NCBI RefSeq assembly: GCF_018729455.1
Contig: NZ_JAHHZF010000009.1
Coordinates: 135,878-199,877 of the forward strand
Length of the DNA: 64,000 nt
Origin: Prosthecodimorpha staleyi
GTDB taxonomy: Bacteria; Pseudomonadota; Alphaproteobacteria; Rhizobiales; Ancalomicrobiaceae
Direction of reading: 5' to 3'
Shown: piece by piece, positions 45,082 through 55,774 of the stretch
Layout of the letters: each line of letters begins with the position of its first letter
Position numbering within the stretch: position 1 is the first letter of the stretch
The notes under the pieces: model-generated
Told to the model about the DNA's origin: nothing
Databases searched by the model: none
Seen by the model: only the letters and a program-made list of their open reading frames with translations
Translations under genes and position numbers: made by a program

Positions 45082-46283
45082 CCGAGCTTACGCGCCGTAC
45101 CCTGCTCCAGACCGGTGCCGCCGTTGGTGCCCTGGTCTCCATGCCGGCGATCCTGAGGGCGCAGGCCGCTCCGGTCCGCATCGGCATCCTGCAGCCGGTC
45201 ACCGGGGCGCTCGCCCAGGACGGCGAATATGGTCGCCTCGGCGCCCAGATCGCCCTCGACGAGATCAATGCCGCCGGCGGCATCAAGGCGCTGGGTGGGG
45301 CCAAGCTCGAGGTCGTGTTCGGCGACGCCCGCTCGAACCCGGAAGGCGGCACCCAGGAGGTCGAGCGGATGGAGGCCGAGAAGGTCTCGGCCATCGTCGG
45401 CGGCTTTGCGTCGCCGATCGTGCTCGCCGCCTCGCAGGCCGCCAGCCGCTACAACATCCCCTATATCTGCGATGTCGGCGTCTCCGATCAGATCGTCAAC
45501 CGCGGCCTGACCAACACCTTCCGCTTCGGTCCCGGCTTCGGCATCGTCACGTCGACGGCGCTCGAAAACCTCGTCAAGCTCAACGAGGCGGCCGGCAAGC
45601 CGGCCAAGACCGTTGTGGTGGTGCATGAGGACGGCCTGTTCGGTTCCGGCATGGCCAAGCTTCTGCAGGCGCAGCTGCCCGGCCGCGGCTTCGAGATCCT
45701 GGAGACCATCGCGCATCCGACCCCGTCGCGCGACATGTCCAACGTGGCGCTGCGCATCCGGGCGCTGAACCCGGATCTGGTCATCCCGTCGAGCTACTAC
45801 GCCGAATTCGTGCTGCTCGCCCGCACCATGCAGCAGCAGCGCATCCGCCCGAAGGGCATCTACGCGATCCTCAACGGCGCGGCCTCGAACTTCCGCTTCG
45901 TCAAGGAATTCCCGGACGCGGCCAATCTGGTCATGGACTGCAACCACTGGGCCGATCCGCGCAAGGCGAAGACCGCCGAGGTGCGCCGGCTCGCCGAGGC
46001 CGGCGGCCGCTTCTGGCTCTACAACACGCCGCTCAACTATTCCTGCGTGAAGCTCCTCGCCGACGCGATCGAGCGTGCCGGATCGAGCGACCGGGCCAAG
46101 ATCACCGAGGCGCTGGCGAACTCGACCTTCGCCGATCACATCATGCCCTACGGCCCGACCAAGTTCGTCAACGGCCAGAACCAGGGCGCCGCCCCGGTCA
46201 ACACCCAGGTCCAGAACGGCGACATCAAGGTGATCTTCCCGGACGCCTTCTCGGACGCCAAGCCGGTCTTCCCGGCGGTCTGA
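45078..46283 (+). CDS. ABC transporter solute-binding protein, LivJ/amide-type, Tat-exported
   Basis: A 401-residue periplasmic binding protein of the type I (LivJ/UrtA/AmiC) group. It begins with a twin-arginine signal (LTRRTLLQTGAAVGALVSMP, ending AQA). The mature part begins PVRIGILQPVTGALAQDG, typical of the family, with FGDARSNPEGGTQEVERM and ALRIRALNPDLVIPSSYYAE. These proteins bind branched-chain amino acids, urea, amides or aromatic acids. It is coupled to gntR by overlap. Confidence 0.9.
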   Translation: MTELTRRTLLQTGAAVGALVSMPAILRAQAAPVRIGILQPVTGALAQDGEYGRLGAQIALDEINAAGGIKALGGAKLEVVFGDARSNPEGGTQEVERMEAEKVSAIVGGFASPIVLAASQAASRYNIPYICDVGVSDQIVNRGLTNTFRFGPGFGIVTSTALENLVKLNEAAGKPAKTVVVVHEDGLFGSGMAKLLQAQLPGRGFEILETIAHPTPSRDMSNVALRIRALNPDLVIPSSYYAEFVLLARTMQQQRIRPKGIYAILNGAASNFRFVKEFPDAANLVMDCNHWADPRKAKTAEVRRLAEAGGRFWLYNTPLNYSCVKLLADAIERAGSSDRAKITEALANSTFADHIMPYGPTKFVNGQNQGAAPVNTQVQNGDIKVIFPDAFSDAKPVFPAV

Positions 46284-46388
46284 TCGACCCCGCCGGACGA
46301 ACCCGTCCGCCCGCCGCGCCCTGGCCGCCAGGCCTTGCGCGGCGGGCGGCCCCCCCGCATGCCGTTCCAACCGGACTGCCGCCGCCTG

Positions 46389-47261
46389 ATGCTCCAGATC
46401 GACATCCTCCTGTCGGCCCTCGCCAACGGCCTGATGACCGGGGCCGTCTATGCGCTGATCGCGCTCGGGCTGACGCTGGTCTACGGCGTGCTGCACGTCA
46501 TCAACTTCGCCCATGGCGCGACGCTGACGGCCGCCATGTTCGCCGTCTGGGCGGCCCATGACGGGCTCGGCATCGACCCCTATGTGGCGATCCTGTTCCT
46601 GACGCCGCTCTTCTTCGCGCTCGGCTACGCGCTGCAGCGCTTCGTCATCGGCCCGGCCAGCCACGGTTCGGACAGCAACATCCTCTTGGTCACGCTCGGC
46701 CTTTCGATCGTGATCGAGAATGCTCTGCTGGCCGCCTTCCGGTCGGACACGCGCTCGATCGACGTGCCCTACGGCTTCTCGGTGATCGAGCTCGGAAACC
46801 TGTTCCTGCCGCTGCCCAAGGTGATCGCCTTCTTCGCATCCTTCCTGGTTGCCGCGCTCCTGTGGGGGCTGATGGCCCATACCGACATCGGCAAGGCGAT
46901 CCGCGCCGTGTCGCGCGAGAAGACCGGCGCGGCGCTGTCGGGCATTCCGGTCGAGCATGTCTATGCGGTCACCTTCGGTCTCGGCGCCGCCTGCCTGGCG
47001 GTCGCGGCCTGTCTCCTGATGCCGACCTTCCTGGTCAATCCACGGGTCGGCAACGCCTTCGTGCTGGTCGCCTTCACCATTGTGGTGCTCGGCGGCATGG
47101 GGTCGGTTCCCGGCGCGCTGATCGGCGGGCTGATCATCGGCGTCGTCGAGAGCCTGTCGGGCCTCTATTTCGGCGAGAGTCTGGGCCAGATCGGCATCTT
47201 CCTGATCTTCATCCTGGTGTTGCTGGTCCGGCCGGCCGGCCTGTTCGGGGCGCGCGCATGA
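46389..47261 (+). CDS. livH: Branched-chain-type ABC permease, LivH
   Basis: A 290-residue permease with about eight hydrophobic helices. The LivH start MTGAVYALIALGLTLVYGVL and the loop VNPRVGNAFVLVAFTIVVLG are typical. The ATG at 46389 has no strong Shine-Dalgarno, and an upstream in-frame ATG at 46335 adds eighteen unsupported residues. The TGA overlaps the livM ATG. Symbol reflects family, not proven amino-acid transport. Confidence 0.9.
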   Translation: MLQIDILLSALANGLMTGAVYALIALGLTLVYGVLHVINFAHGATLTAAMFAVWAAHDGLGIDPYVAILFLTPLFFALGYALQRFVIGPASHGSDSNILLVTLGLSIVIENALLAAFRSDTRSIDVPYGFSVIELGNLFLPLPKVIAFFASFLVAALLWGLMAHTDIGKAIRAVSREKTGAALSGIPVEHVYAVTFGLGAACLAVAACLLMPTFLVNPRVGNAFVLVAFTIVVLGGMGSVPGALIGGLIIGVVESLSGLYFGESLGQIGIFLIFILVLLVRPAGLFGARA

Positions 47262-48249
47262 CCGGTTCGGTGCGGCTTCCGATCCTTCTCGCCGTGATCG
47301 TCCTGGCGCTGCTGCCGCTCGGCGCGACCTCGAATACGCTGCTGAATTTCATGACCTTCGCGCTGATCGTCGCGCTCGCCGCGCAGGGCTGGAACCTGCT
47401 CGGCGGCTATGGCGGCCAGTTCAGCTTCGGCCATGCCGCCTTCTTCGGTACCGGCGCCTATGCGATGGGGCTGCTGCAGGTGCGCTTCGGCCTCAATCCC
47501 TGGGCCGCCATGCCGGTCGCGATGCTGCTCGGCGCGGCGGTCGGCTGGGCGATCGGCTTCCTCGCCTTCCGGGCCCGGCTGCGCGGGGCCTATTTCGCGC
47601 TGGTGACGCTCGCCTTCGCCGAGGTGTTCCGCATCCTGGCCAATGCCTGGGCCTTCACGGGCGCGGCCGCCGGCCTGCTGGTGCCGCTCAGACTGCAAGC
47701 CGCCAACATGCAGTTCGAGGACAAGCGCCTGTTCTACTGGCTGGTGCTCGCCTTCGTCGCCAGCGCCCTGGTGCTGACCGCCGAACTTGCCCGATCGCGC
47801 TTCGGCGCGCGCCTCGTCGCCCTGCGCGAGAACGAGGATGCCGCCCGTGCGCTCGGCGTCGACACGCTGCGCGTCAAGCTCGCCGCCATCACGCTGTCCG
47901 CCGGGGTCACGGCAGCGGCCGGCGGTCTCTATGCGCAAAAGTCGCTCTATCTCGACGCCGCCATCGCCTACGGTCCCTGGATCTCTGTCGACGCCCTGCT
48001 GGCGCCGATCGTCGGCGGGCTCGGCACCGTCTTCGGGCCGCTGATCGGTGCGCTCGCCCTGCTCGGGCTCGGCGAGATCAGCAAGATGGCGCTCGGCAAC
48101 CTGTTCGGTGGCGCGTTGCCGGGCATCGACCTGATCGTCTTCGGCATCCTCCTGATCCTGGCCGTCGCCTTCGCGCCGCGCGGCCTGCTCGGCCTGTTCG
48201 ACGGTCTTGTGCGGCGCGCGAAACCCGCGCAGGGCGGGGAGGCGACGCC

Positions 48250-48253
<4 letters not shown>
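47258..48253 (+). CDS. livM: Branched-chain-type ABC permease, LivM
   Basis: A 331-residue permease with about nine helices. Conserved LivM segments include the GGYGGQFSFGHAAFFGTGAY motif and LVALRENEDAARALGVDTLR (coupling helix region). The ATG overlaps the livH stop by four bases, and its stop overlaps livG (ATGA). Forms the second half of the membrane channel. Confidence 0.92.
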
Positions 48254-49015
<762 letters not shown>

Positions 49016-49023
<8 letters not shown>

Positions 49024-49717
49024 GATCCGCGATCTGGTCGCCGGCTATGGCGGCGTGCCCGTGCTGCGCGGCGTCTCGCTCGATGTCCGTGCCGGCGAGA
49101 TCGTCGCCGTGCTCGGCGCGAACGGGGCCGGCAAGACCACGCTTAACCGGGCCATCTCGGGCCTGATCCGGCCCGACGGCGGCTCGATCGGCTTCGAGGG
49201 CCGCGAACTGACAGGGCTTTCGGCGCCCGACATCGTCGCGCTCGGCCTCATCCATGTGCCCGAGGGCCGAAAGATATTCCCCAATATGAGCGTGCGGGAA
49301 AATCTCGAACTCGGCAGCTATCGCCGGGCCAAGCCGAATCGTGCGGCCAATCTGGAGCGCGTCTTTGCGATCTTTCCGCGGCTGAAGGAACGCACCGGCC
49401 AGTCGGCCGGGACGTTGTCGGGCGGCGAGCAGCAGATGCTCGCCATCGGCCGCGGCCTGATGGCCGAACCGAAGCTCCTGATCATGGACGAACCCTCGCT
49501 CGGCCTGTCGCCGCTGCTGGTCGAGGAGATGTTCGCGCTCGTCGCCCGCATCGCCGCCGACGGCCTGGCGGTGATGCTGGTCGAGCAGAACGTCGTCCAG
49601 TCGCTCGATCTCGCCGCGCGCGCCTATGTGCTGGAGAACGGCGCCATCGCCATGGCGGGCGCCGCCGACACGCTGAAGCGCGACCCGACCCTCATGACCA
49701 CCTATCTGGGGCTCTGA
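49016..49717 (+). CDS. livF: Branched-chain-type ABC ATPase, LivF
   Basis: A 233-residue ATPase. Walker A is GANGAGKTT, the signature LSGGEQQMLAIGRGL, Walker B LLIMDEPSLGLSP, and the switch region MLVEQNVVQS ends in Gln-Asn as in LivF. It pairs with LivG as the energising dimer. The start overlaps the end of livG by eight bases. It is six bases upstream of the MmgE/PrpD gene. Confidence 0.93.
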
Positions 49718-49722
49718 CGCCG

Positions 49723-51096
49723 ATGGCCATCACCACGCCGGGGGTTGTCCCGGCTTCCGTCCTGGTCACCGGGCTGACGCCCGGCTGGCTGACCACCTTC
49801 GCCCGCTTTGCCCGCCGCACGCGCTACGAGGACCTGCCCGAGGAGGTCGTCGCGCGGACCCGGCTGGTCATTCTCGACTGCATCGGCGCGATGCTGGCCG
49901 GACGCCGGGAGCCGGAGGTCGCCGAGGCGGAGCGTCGGCTGGGCCGAACCGGCCGGTCGGGCTCGAAGCTGTTGCGTGCGTTTCTCGGCGGCACGGCCGG
50001 GACCATGCTGGAGATCGACGAGGGCAATCAATATGCCCGCGGCCACCCCGGCATCCATGTCGTGCCTGCCGTCCTGGCGCTGGCCGCCGACCGCAAGGTG
50101 ACGGGTGCGACCGCGATCCTGGCGACGGCACTCGGCTACGAGATCGGCGCACGGATCGGCATCGCCTCGAAGCTGCGGGTCACCATGCATCCGCACGGGA
50201 CCTGGGGCACGGTCGGGGCGGCGCTGGCGGTGGCGCGCCTGCGCGGCGCGAGCGCGACCGAGATCGCCGAGACGATCAACGTCGCCTCGTCGCTCGGCCT
50301 GACCACCAGCCGCCGGACGATGCTCGAGGGCGCGACCGTGCGCAACACCTATGCGGGCTTCTCCAACATGCTCGGCATCATGGCCCACGATCTGGTCCGG
50401 TCCGGCTTCACCGGCGAGGTGGACGGCGTCGGATCGGTCTATGGCGGCATCGCCGCGGAGGACTGGCGGCCCGAGGAGATGGTGCGCGAACTGGGAACGC
50501 GCTGGGAGATCGCGCGCAACTATTTCAAGCGCCATGCCGCCTGCCGCTACAATCACGGCGCCCTCGATGCCCTGGCGCGCATCGTCGCGGAGGCCGGCGG
50601 CCGGCTCGATCCCGAGGCGATCCGCGCCATCGAGGTCAAGACCTATGTCTGGGCCGCCCAGCTCGACCATTCGGAGCCGGCCAGCATGCTGGCGGCGAAA
50701 TTCTCCATGCCCTTTTCGCTCGCCACCTTCATCGTTCATGGCGCCGCCACGCTCGACGCCTTCCGCGACCCGGCCCGTGCCGATGCCGTCACGCGGGCGC
50801 TGGCGCGGCGGGTCCGCGTCGACGAGGATCCGGCCCTGACCGCGATGCTGCCCGGCCTGCGGCCCGCCCGGGTGACGGTTTCGCTGACCGACGGCCGGGT
50901 CTTCACGGCCGAGGCGCTGACCAACAAGGGCGATACCGAAGACCCCTACGACGCCGCCGAGGTCGAGGCGAAGTTCATGGAGGTGGCGGCACCGGCCATC
51001 GGCACCGAAGCCGCCGGTGCTGTCGCCCGGGCGGTCCTGGGCCTCGACAAAGCCGCCTCGCTCGGCGGCATCCTCGAACTGATCGACATGAAATGA
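49723..51096 (+). CDS. MmgE/PrpD-family protein
   Basis: A 457-residue protein of the MmgE/PrpD fold, a group that includes 2-methylcitrate dehydratase, cis-aconitate decarboxylase and iminodisuccinate epimerase. Landmarks are TRLVILDCIGAMLAGRREPE, the His-containing MHPHGTWGTVGAALAVARLR, and FKRHAACRYNHGALDAL, where family members carry substrate-binding residues. Members act on small di- and tricarboxylates. With the isocitrate-lyase-type gene next to it, a dehydration or epimerisation step in carboxylate breakdown is likely. The exact reaction is unknown. Confidence 0.87.
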   Translation: MAITTPGVVPASVLVTGLTPGWLTTFARFARRTRYEDLPEEVVARTRLVILDCIGAMLAGRREPEVAEAERRLGRTGRSGSKLLRAFLGGTAGTMLEIDEGNQYARGHPGIHVVPAVLALAADRKVTGATAILATALGYEIGARIGIASKLRVTMHPHGTWGTVGAALAVARLRGASATEIAETINVASSLGLTTSRRTMLEGATVRNTYAGFSNMLGIMAHDLVRSGFTGEVDGVGSVYGGIAAEDWRPEEMVRELGTRWEIARNYFKRHAACRYNHGALDALARIVAEAGGRLDPEAIRAIEVKTYVWAAQLDHSEPASMLAAKFSMPFSLATFIVHGAATLDAFRDPARADAVTRALARRVRVDEDPALTAMLPGLRPARVTVSLTDGRVFTAEALTNKGDTEDPYDAAEVEAKFMEVAAPAIGTEAAGAVARAVLGLDKAASLGGILELIDMK

Positions 51097-51962
51097 CCCA
51101 ATCGTTGAAGGCCCGCCTCGCGGCCAAGCCGATCCTGCTGGCGCCGGGCGTCTACGACCCTCTGACCGCACTCCTGGCCGTGAAGGCCGGCGCCGAGGCG
51201 CTCTACGTCTCCGGCGCGGCGATCTCCTATACGCGGCTCGGCCAGCCGGATATCGGGCTGGCCGCGATGACCGAGGTCGCCGACACGGTCCTGGTGATCC
51301 GCGACCGGGTTGCCACGCCGCTGATCGTCGATGCCGACAACGGCCACGGCAACGCGCTCAACATGCAGCGGACCATGCGCCTGTTCGAGCGCGCCGGCGC
51401 CAATGCGCTCCAGATCGAGGACCAGAGCTACCCCAAGCGCTGCGGCCATCTGGCCGAGAAGCGCCTTGTCACCACGGCCGAGATGGTCGGCAAGATCGCC
51501 GCGGCCGCCGACGCGCGCCACAGCGCCGAAACCCTCGTCATCGCCCGCACCGACGCGATTGCGGTGGAAGGCTTCGCGGCGGCGATCGAGCGGGCCGGGC
51601 GCTATGCCGAGGCCGGAGCCGATGCGCTCTTCGTCGAGGCGCCGGGCTCGCGTGAGCAGTTGGCCGCGATCGCCGAGGCGCTCGGCGGCCGGCTGCCGCT
51701 GATGGCCAACATGGTCGAGGGTGGGCGCACCCCGATGATGGCGGCCGCCGAACTGGAGGCGCTCGGCTTCGCGCTGGTGATCTTCCCCGGCGGCGTCGTG
51801 CGCGCCGTGGCCCGGGCGGCCGAGGACTTCTACGCGACGCTGCTGCGCGACGGCGGCTCGGACGCCTTCCGCAACCGGATGTTCGACTTCGATACCCTCA
51901 ATGCCGTGATCGGTACGCCCGAGATCCTGGCTCTCGGCAAGCACTACGAAGGCGACGCATGA
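51093..51962 (+). CDS. Isocitrate lyase/PEP mutase-superfamily lyase
   Basis: A 289-residue TIM-barrel enzyme. Active-site motifs are VSGAAISYTRLGQPD, the Mg-binding DADNGHGNALNM, and PKRCGHLAEKR with the K-x-C-G-H loop that carries the catalytic cysteine in true lyases. The family contains 2-methylisocitrate lyase, 2,3-dimethylmalate lyase, oxaloacetate decarboxylase and PEP mutases. Conservation of KRCGH points to a lyase that cleaves a 2-hydroxy-dicarboxylate to pyruvate or a related oxoacid. Start overlaps the PrpD stop (ATGA). Confidence 0.87.
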   Translation: MTQSLKARLAAKPILLAPGVYDPLTALLAVKAGAEALYVSGAAISYTRLGQPDIGLAAMTEVADTVLVIRDRVATPLIVDADNGHGNALNMQRTMRLFERAGANALQIEDQSYPKRCGHLAEKRLVTTAEMVGKIAAAADARHSAETLVIARTDAIAVEGFAAAIERAGRYAEAGADALFVEAPGSREQLAAIAEALGGRLPLMANMVEGGRTPMMAAAELEALGFALVIFPGGVVRAVARAAEDFYATLLRDGGSDAFRNRMFDFDTLNAVIGTPEILALGKHYEGDA

Positions 51963-53713
51963 CCGCCCCGACCGCAGCCGGCCTCGATCCGGTCGTCTTC
52001 TCGATCCTGACCGGCCGCCTGGAGCAGGTCGCCGACGAGATGGACGCGACCCTCTACCGTTCCGCCTTCAACCCGATCATCGCCGAGGCACGCGACGCCT
52101 GCCACGGGCTCTATCACGCCGAGACCGGCGCGACGCTGGTGCAGGGTTCCAAGGGCCTGCCGATCTTCGTCGGCGCGATGGCCTTCGCCGTGAAGGCGGT
52201 GATCGACAAGGTCGCGGCCGGCGCGGGGCTGGAGGCCGGCGACACCTTCATCTTCAACGACCCCTATGCCGGCGGCACGCATCTCAACGACTTCCGGCTG
52301 GTCCGCCCGCTCATGCGCGGCGGGCGACTGTTCGCCTGGCTCGCCTCGGTCGGCCACTGGCTCGACATCGGCGGCAACGTGCCGGGCGGCTACAATCCGC
52401 AGGCGACCGAGTGCTTCCAGGAGGGCGTGCTGATCCCGCCCGTGAAGCTGTTCCGGGCCGGCGTGCTGCAGCAGGACATCGTCGACGTGCTGCAGGCCAA
52501 TTCGCGCCTGCCGCGCTCCAACTGGGGCGATCTCAACGGCCAGCTCAACGCCCTCGATCTCGGCGAGCGCCGCTTCCATGCGCTGATCGACGAGTACGGC
52601 GAGGCGACCGTCACCGCCGCCTTGGACGCGGCCTCGGCGCGCGCCGCCGCGCTGATGCGCGAGAATATCCGCGCGCTGCCGGACGGCACCTACAGCTTCG
52701 TCGACCATCTCGACAATGACGGCATCGTCGACGAGCCGCTGACCATCGCGCTCGACCTGACGGTCGCGGGCGAGACGCTGACGCTCGACTTCTCGCGTTC
52801 CTCGCCGCCCTGCCGGGGGCCGGTCAACATCGCCCGCTCGACGGCGGTCGCGGCCTGCTACGTGGCCCTGAAGCATGTCTTCACCGGCGTGCCGGCCAAT
52901 GCGGGCTGCCTCGATCCGATCCGCTTCGTCATTCCCGAGACGACCTTCCTGGGCGTCTCGGCGCCGCGCCCGGTGGCCGGCTACACGGAAACCATCCTGC
53001 GCATGATCGGCGTCGTCTTCGGCGCGCTCGCCGCAGCCGATCCGGCCCGCGCCACGGCCGCGCCCTTCGGCACCATCAACGCGCTCTCGGTCGCCGGCCA
53101 CCGCGCGACCGGCGAGCGCTTCGTCCTCTTCTCGTTCTTCGGCGGCGGGCTCGGCGGCAATCCGGCCTCCGACGGCCTCAACCACGCCAACAACCCGATC
53201 TCCACCGCCACCATGCCGCCGGCAGAGATCCTGGAGGCGGCGCATCCCGTGATGTTCACCGAATGGGGCCTGCGGCCCGACAGCGCCGGTCCCGGCCTGC
53301 ATCGCGGCGGCCTCGGCGCCGTCTATGCGCTTGAGGTGCTGGCGCCGGACGGAGCCGACGTGTCGCTTCTCGGCGAGCGCGGCCGCTACGCGCCGTTCGG
53401 CGTCGCCGGCGGCCATCCGGCGGCCCTGAACCGCTTCGTCTACGACAGTCCCGACGGCCCCAAGGAACCGCCGATGGCCTCCAAGGTGACCGGCGTGCGG
53501 CTCAAGGCCGGCGAACGTCTGCGGCTGGAGACGCCCGGGGGCGGCGGCTGGGGCGATCCCCGGCGGCGCGATCCGGAGGCGGTCGCGCGCGATGTCCGCC
53601 GCGGCTTCGTCTCGGTCGCGAAGGCGGCGGCCGACTACGGCGTCGCCGTCGCGGCGGACGGCGCGATCGATGTCGCGGAAACGGCGGCGCTGCGCGCCGG
53701 GAGGTCGGCATGA
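51959..53713 (+). CDS. hyuB: Hydantoinase B/oxoprolinase-family subunit
   Basis: A 584-residue HyuB-type protein. Family segments include LEQVADEMDATLYRSAFNPI, FNDPYAGGTHLNDFRLVRPL and the C-terminal LETPGGGGWGDPRRRDPEAV. With HyuA it forms an ATP-dependent amidohydrolase, or in some relatives acetone or acetophenone carboxylase, that acts on hydantoins, 5-oxoproline, N-methylhydantoin or related rings. No gamma subunit of carboxylase type is here, which favours ring hydrolysis. Overlaps both neighbouring genes (ATGA). Confidence 0.9.
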   Translation: MTAPTAAGLDPVVFSILTGRLEQVADEMDATLYRSAFNPIIAEARDACHGLYHAETGATLVQGSKGLPIFVGAMAFAVKAVIDKVAAGAGLEAGDTFIFNDPYAGGTHLNDFRLVRPLMRGGRLFAWLASVGHWLDIGGNVPGGYNPQATECFQEGVLIPPVKLFRAGVLQQDIVDVLQANSRLPRSNWGDLNGQLNALDLGERRFHALIDEYGEATVTAALDAASARAAALMRENIRALPDGTYSFVDHLDNDGIVDEPLTIALDLTVAGETLTLDFSRSSPPCRGPVNIARSTAVAACYVALKHVFTGVPANAGCLDPIRFVIPETTFLGVSAPRPVAGYTETILRMIGVVFGALAAADPARATAAPFGTINALSVAGHRATGERFVLFSFFGGGLGGNPASDGLNHANNPISTATMPPAEILEAAHPVMFTEWGLRPDSAGPGLHRGGLGAVYALEVLAPDGADVSLLGERGRYAPFGVAGGHPAALNRFVYDSPDGPKEPPMASKVTGVRLKAGERLRLETPGGGGWGDPRRRDPEAVARDVRRGFVSVAKAAADYGVAVAADGAIDVAETAALRAGRSA

Positions 53714-55773
53714 CCAGGATCGTCGGGGTCGATGTCGGCGGCACCTTCACGGATCTCGCCTATTTCGACGAGGAGAGCCGCACCTTCCGGACCGCCAAGG
53801 CGCCGTCGAACCGGGGCGACGAGGCGGTCGGCTTCATGGACGGGCTGACCCGGCTCGGGCCGGTCGCCGATCTCGACGCGATCGTGCACGGCACCACGGT
53901 CGGCACTAACGCGCTCCTGGAGCGCAAGGGCGCCCGGGTCGGCATCATCACCACGCCGGGCTTCCGCGACGCGCTGGAGATGCGCCGCCGCGACCGGCCG
54001 CACACCTGGGGCCTGTGGGGCGATTTCGAGCCGGTCGTGCCGCGCGACATGCGCCTGGAGGTGCCCGAGCGCACGCTCGCCGACGGCACCGTGCGCCTCG
54101 CCGTCGATCTCGACGCCGTGCGGGCGGCAGCGGCCGCATTGCTGGCGCGGGGCGCCGAGGCGCTCGCCATCGTCTTCGTCAACGCCTATGCCAACCCGGC
54201 CAACGAACGCGCCGCCTTCGAGGCGGCCCGCGCGGTCTGGCCGAATGCCCATATCGCCCATTCGGCGCAAGTCCTGCCCGAGATCCGCGAGTTCGAGCGG
54301 ACCTCGACGACGACCCTCAACGCCTATCTGCAGCCGGTCGTCGCCAGCTATCTGGGCAAGCTCGACGAGGCCCTTGCGGCCGGGGGCTTCGCCGGCTCGT
54401 TCCACATCGTGCAGTCGAACGGCGGCGTGATGTCGACGGCGACCGCCCGGCGGCTGCCGGTGCGCACCGCCCTGTCGGGTCCGGCGGCCGGCGTGATCGC
54501 GGCCGCGGCGATCGCCGGGGCGGCCGGATACGCCGACATCGTCACGGCCGATCTCGGTGGCACCTCCTTCGACGTGTCGCTGGTCGCCGGCGGCAAGGCG
54601 GCGCTGGCCGCCCAGACGGTGATCGATTTCGGCCTCGTCGTGCGCACGCCGATGATCGAGATCACCACGATCGGCGCCGGCGGCGGTTCGATCGCCCATG
54701 TCGATGCCGGCGGGCTGATCGCGGTCGGTCCGGAAAGCGCCGGCTCGCGGCCCGGCCCGGTCGCCTACGGCCAGGGCAACACGCGTCCGACCCTGACCGA
54801 CGCCAATCTGGTGCTCGGCCGGATCAATGCCGACCGGCCGATCGGCGGCAAGCTGGCGCGGCTCGATGTCGAGGCCGCCCGCGTGGCGCTCGCCACCGCC
54901 ATCGGCGAACCGCTCGGGCTCTCGCCGGAGGCCGCCGCGGAAGCGGTGGTGCGGGTCGCCAATGCCAAGATGGCCGGCGCGATCCGGCTGGTCTCGATCG
55001 AACGCGGCCACGACCCGACCCGCTTCACCGCCGTGCCCTTCGGCGGCGGCGGGGCGCTGCATGTCGGGGCGCTGATCCGCGATGTCGGACTGAAAGGCGC
55101 GCTGGTGCCGCGCTATCCCGGCATCACCTCGGCGCTCGGTTGCATCATCGCCGACATCCGCCACGACCAGGTCGCCACCGTGAACCTGTCGCTCGACGGG
55201 CTCGATGCGGCGCGGCTCGATGCGCGCATGGTCGAGGCCGGCGGCGAGGCGCGCGCGGTCGTCGCCGGGGCCGGGCTCGCCGTCGAAGCGGTCGACGTGG
55301 TCTACGAACTCGACATGCACTACCAGGGCCAGACCCACACCGTCGCGGTCCCGCTGCCGGTCACACTGGACGGCGGGGCGACCGGTGTTGAGACCACCGG
55401 CGTCACCGAGGCGATCGTGCGGACCGCCTTTGAGGCCGCCTATTCGCAGGCCTTCTCGCGGCTCCTGCCCGGCATCCCGGTGCGCATCGTCAACCTGCGC
55501 ACCGCCGCGATCGGGCGCCGGCCGGCCTTCGACCTGATGGCGCTGGCGCCCGCACCCGACGCCTCGCTGGAGGCCGCCCGCCGCGGCACCCGGCCGGTCT
55601 GGTTCGACGGCGGCTGGCACGACGCAACCATCTGGGACCGGCTGGCATTGCCGGTCGGCGCCGAGATCGCCGGCCCGGCCATCCTGGAGCAGCCCGACGC
55701 CACGACCGTGGTCGATCCGGGCCTCGTCGCCCGGGTCGATCCCTTCGGCAACCTGATCGTGGAGCGGACCTGA
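53710..55773 (+). CDS. hyuA: Hydantoinase A/oxoprolinase-family subunit
   Basis: A 687-residue ATP-binding subunit with the actin/hexokinase-like ATPase fold. The N-terminal phosphate loop is GVDVGGTFTDLAYFDEES, the second TADLGGTSFDVSLVAGGKAA, and the adenosine segment GAGGGSIAHVDAGG. ATP phosphorylates the ring amide before hydrolysis in characterised relatives. It overlaps hyuB and precedes the isochorismatase-fold gene by one base. Substrate in this operon unknown; a cyclic amide or imide is the likeliest type. Confidence 0.92.
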   Translation: MTRIVGVDVGGTFTDLAYFDEESRTFRTAKAPSNRGDEAVGFMDGLTRLGPVADLDAIVHGTTVGTNALLERKGARVGIITTPGFRDALEMRRRDRPHTWGLWGDFEPVVPRDMRLEVPERTLADGTVRLAVDLDAVRAAAAALLARGAEALAIVFVNAYANPANERAAFEAARAVWPNAHIAHSAQVLPEIREFERTSTTTLNAYLQPVVASYLGKLDEALAAGGFAGSFHIVQSNGGVMSTATARRLPVRTALSGPAAGVIAAAAIAGAAGYADIVTADLGGTSFDVSLVAGGKAALAAQTVIDFGLVVRTPMIEITTIGAGGGSIAHVDAGGLIAVGPESAGSRPGPVAYGQGNTRPTLTDANLVLGRINADRPIGGKLARLDVEAARVALATAIGEPLGLSPEAAAEAVVRVANAKMAGAIRLVSIERGHDPTRFTAVPFGGGGALHVGALIRDVGLKGALVPRYPGITSALGCIIADIRHDQVATVNLSLDGLDAARLDARMVEAGGEARAVVAGAGLAVEAVDVVYELDMHYQGQTHTVAVPLPVTLDGGATGVETTGVTEAIVRTAFEAAYSQAFSRLLPGIPVRIVNLRTAAIGRRPAFDLMALAPAPDASLEAARRGTRPVWFDGGWHDATIWDRLALPVGAEIAGPAILEQPDATTVVDPGLVARVDPFGNLIVERT

Positions 55774-55774
55774 C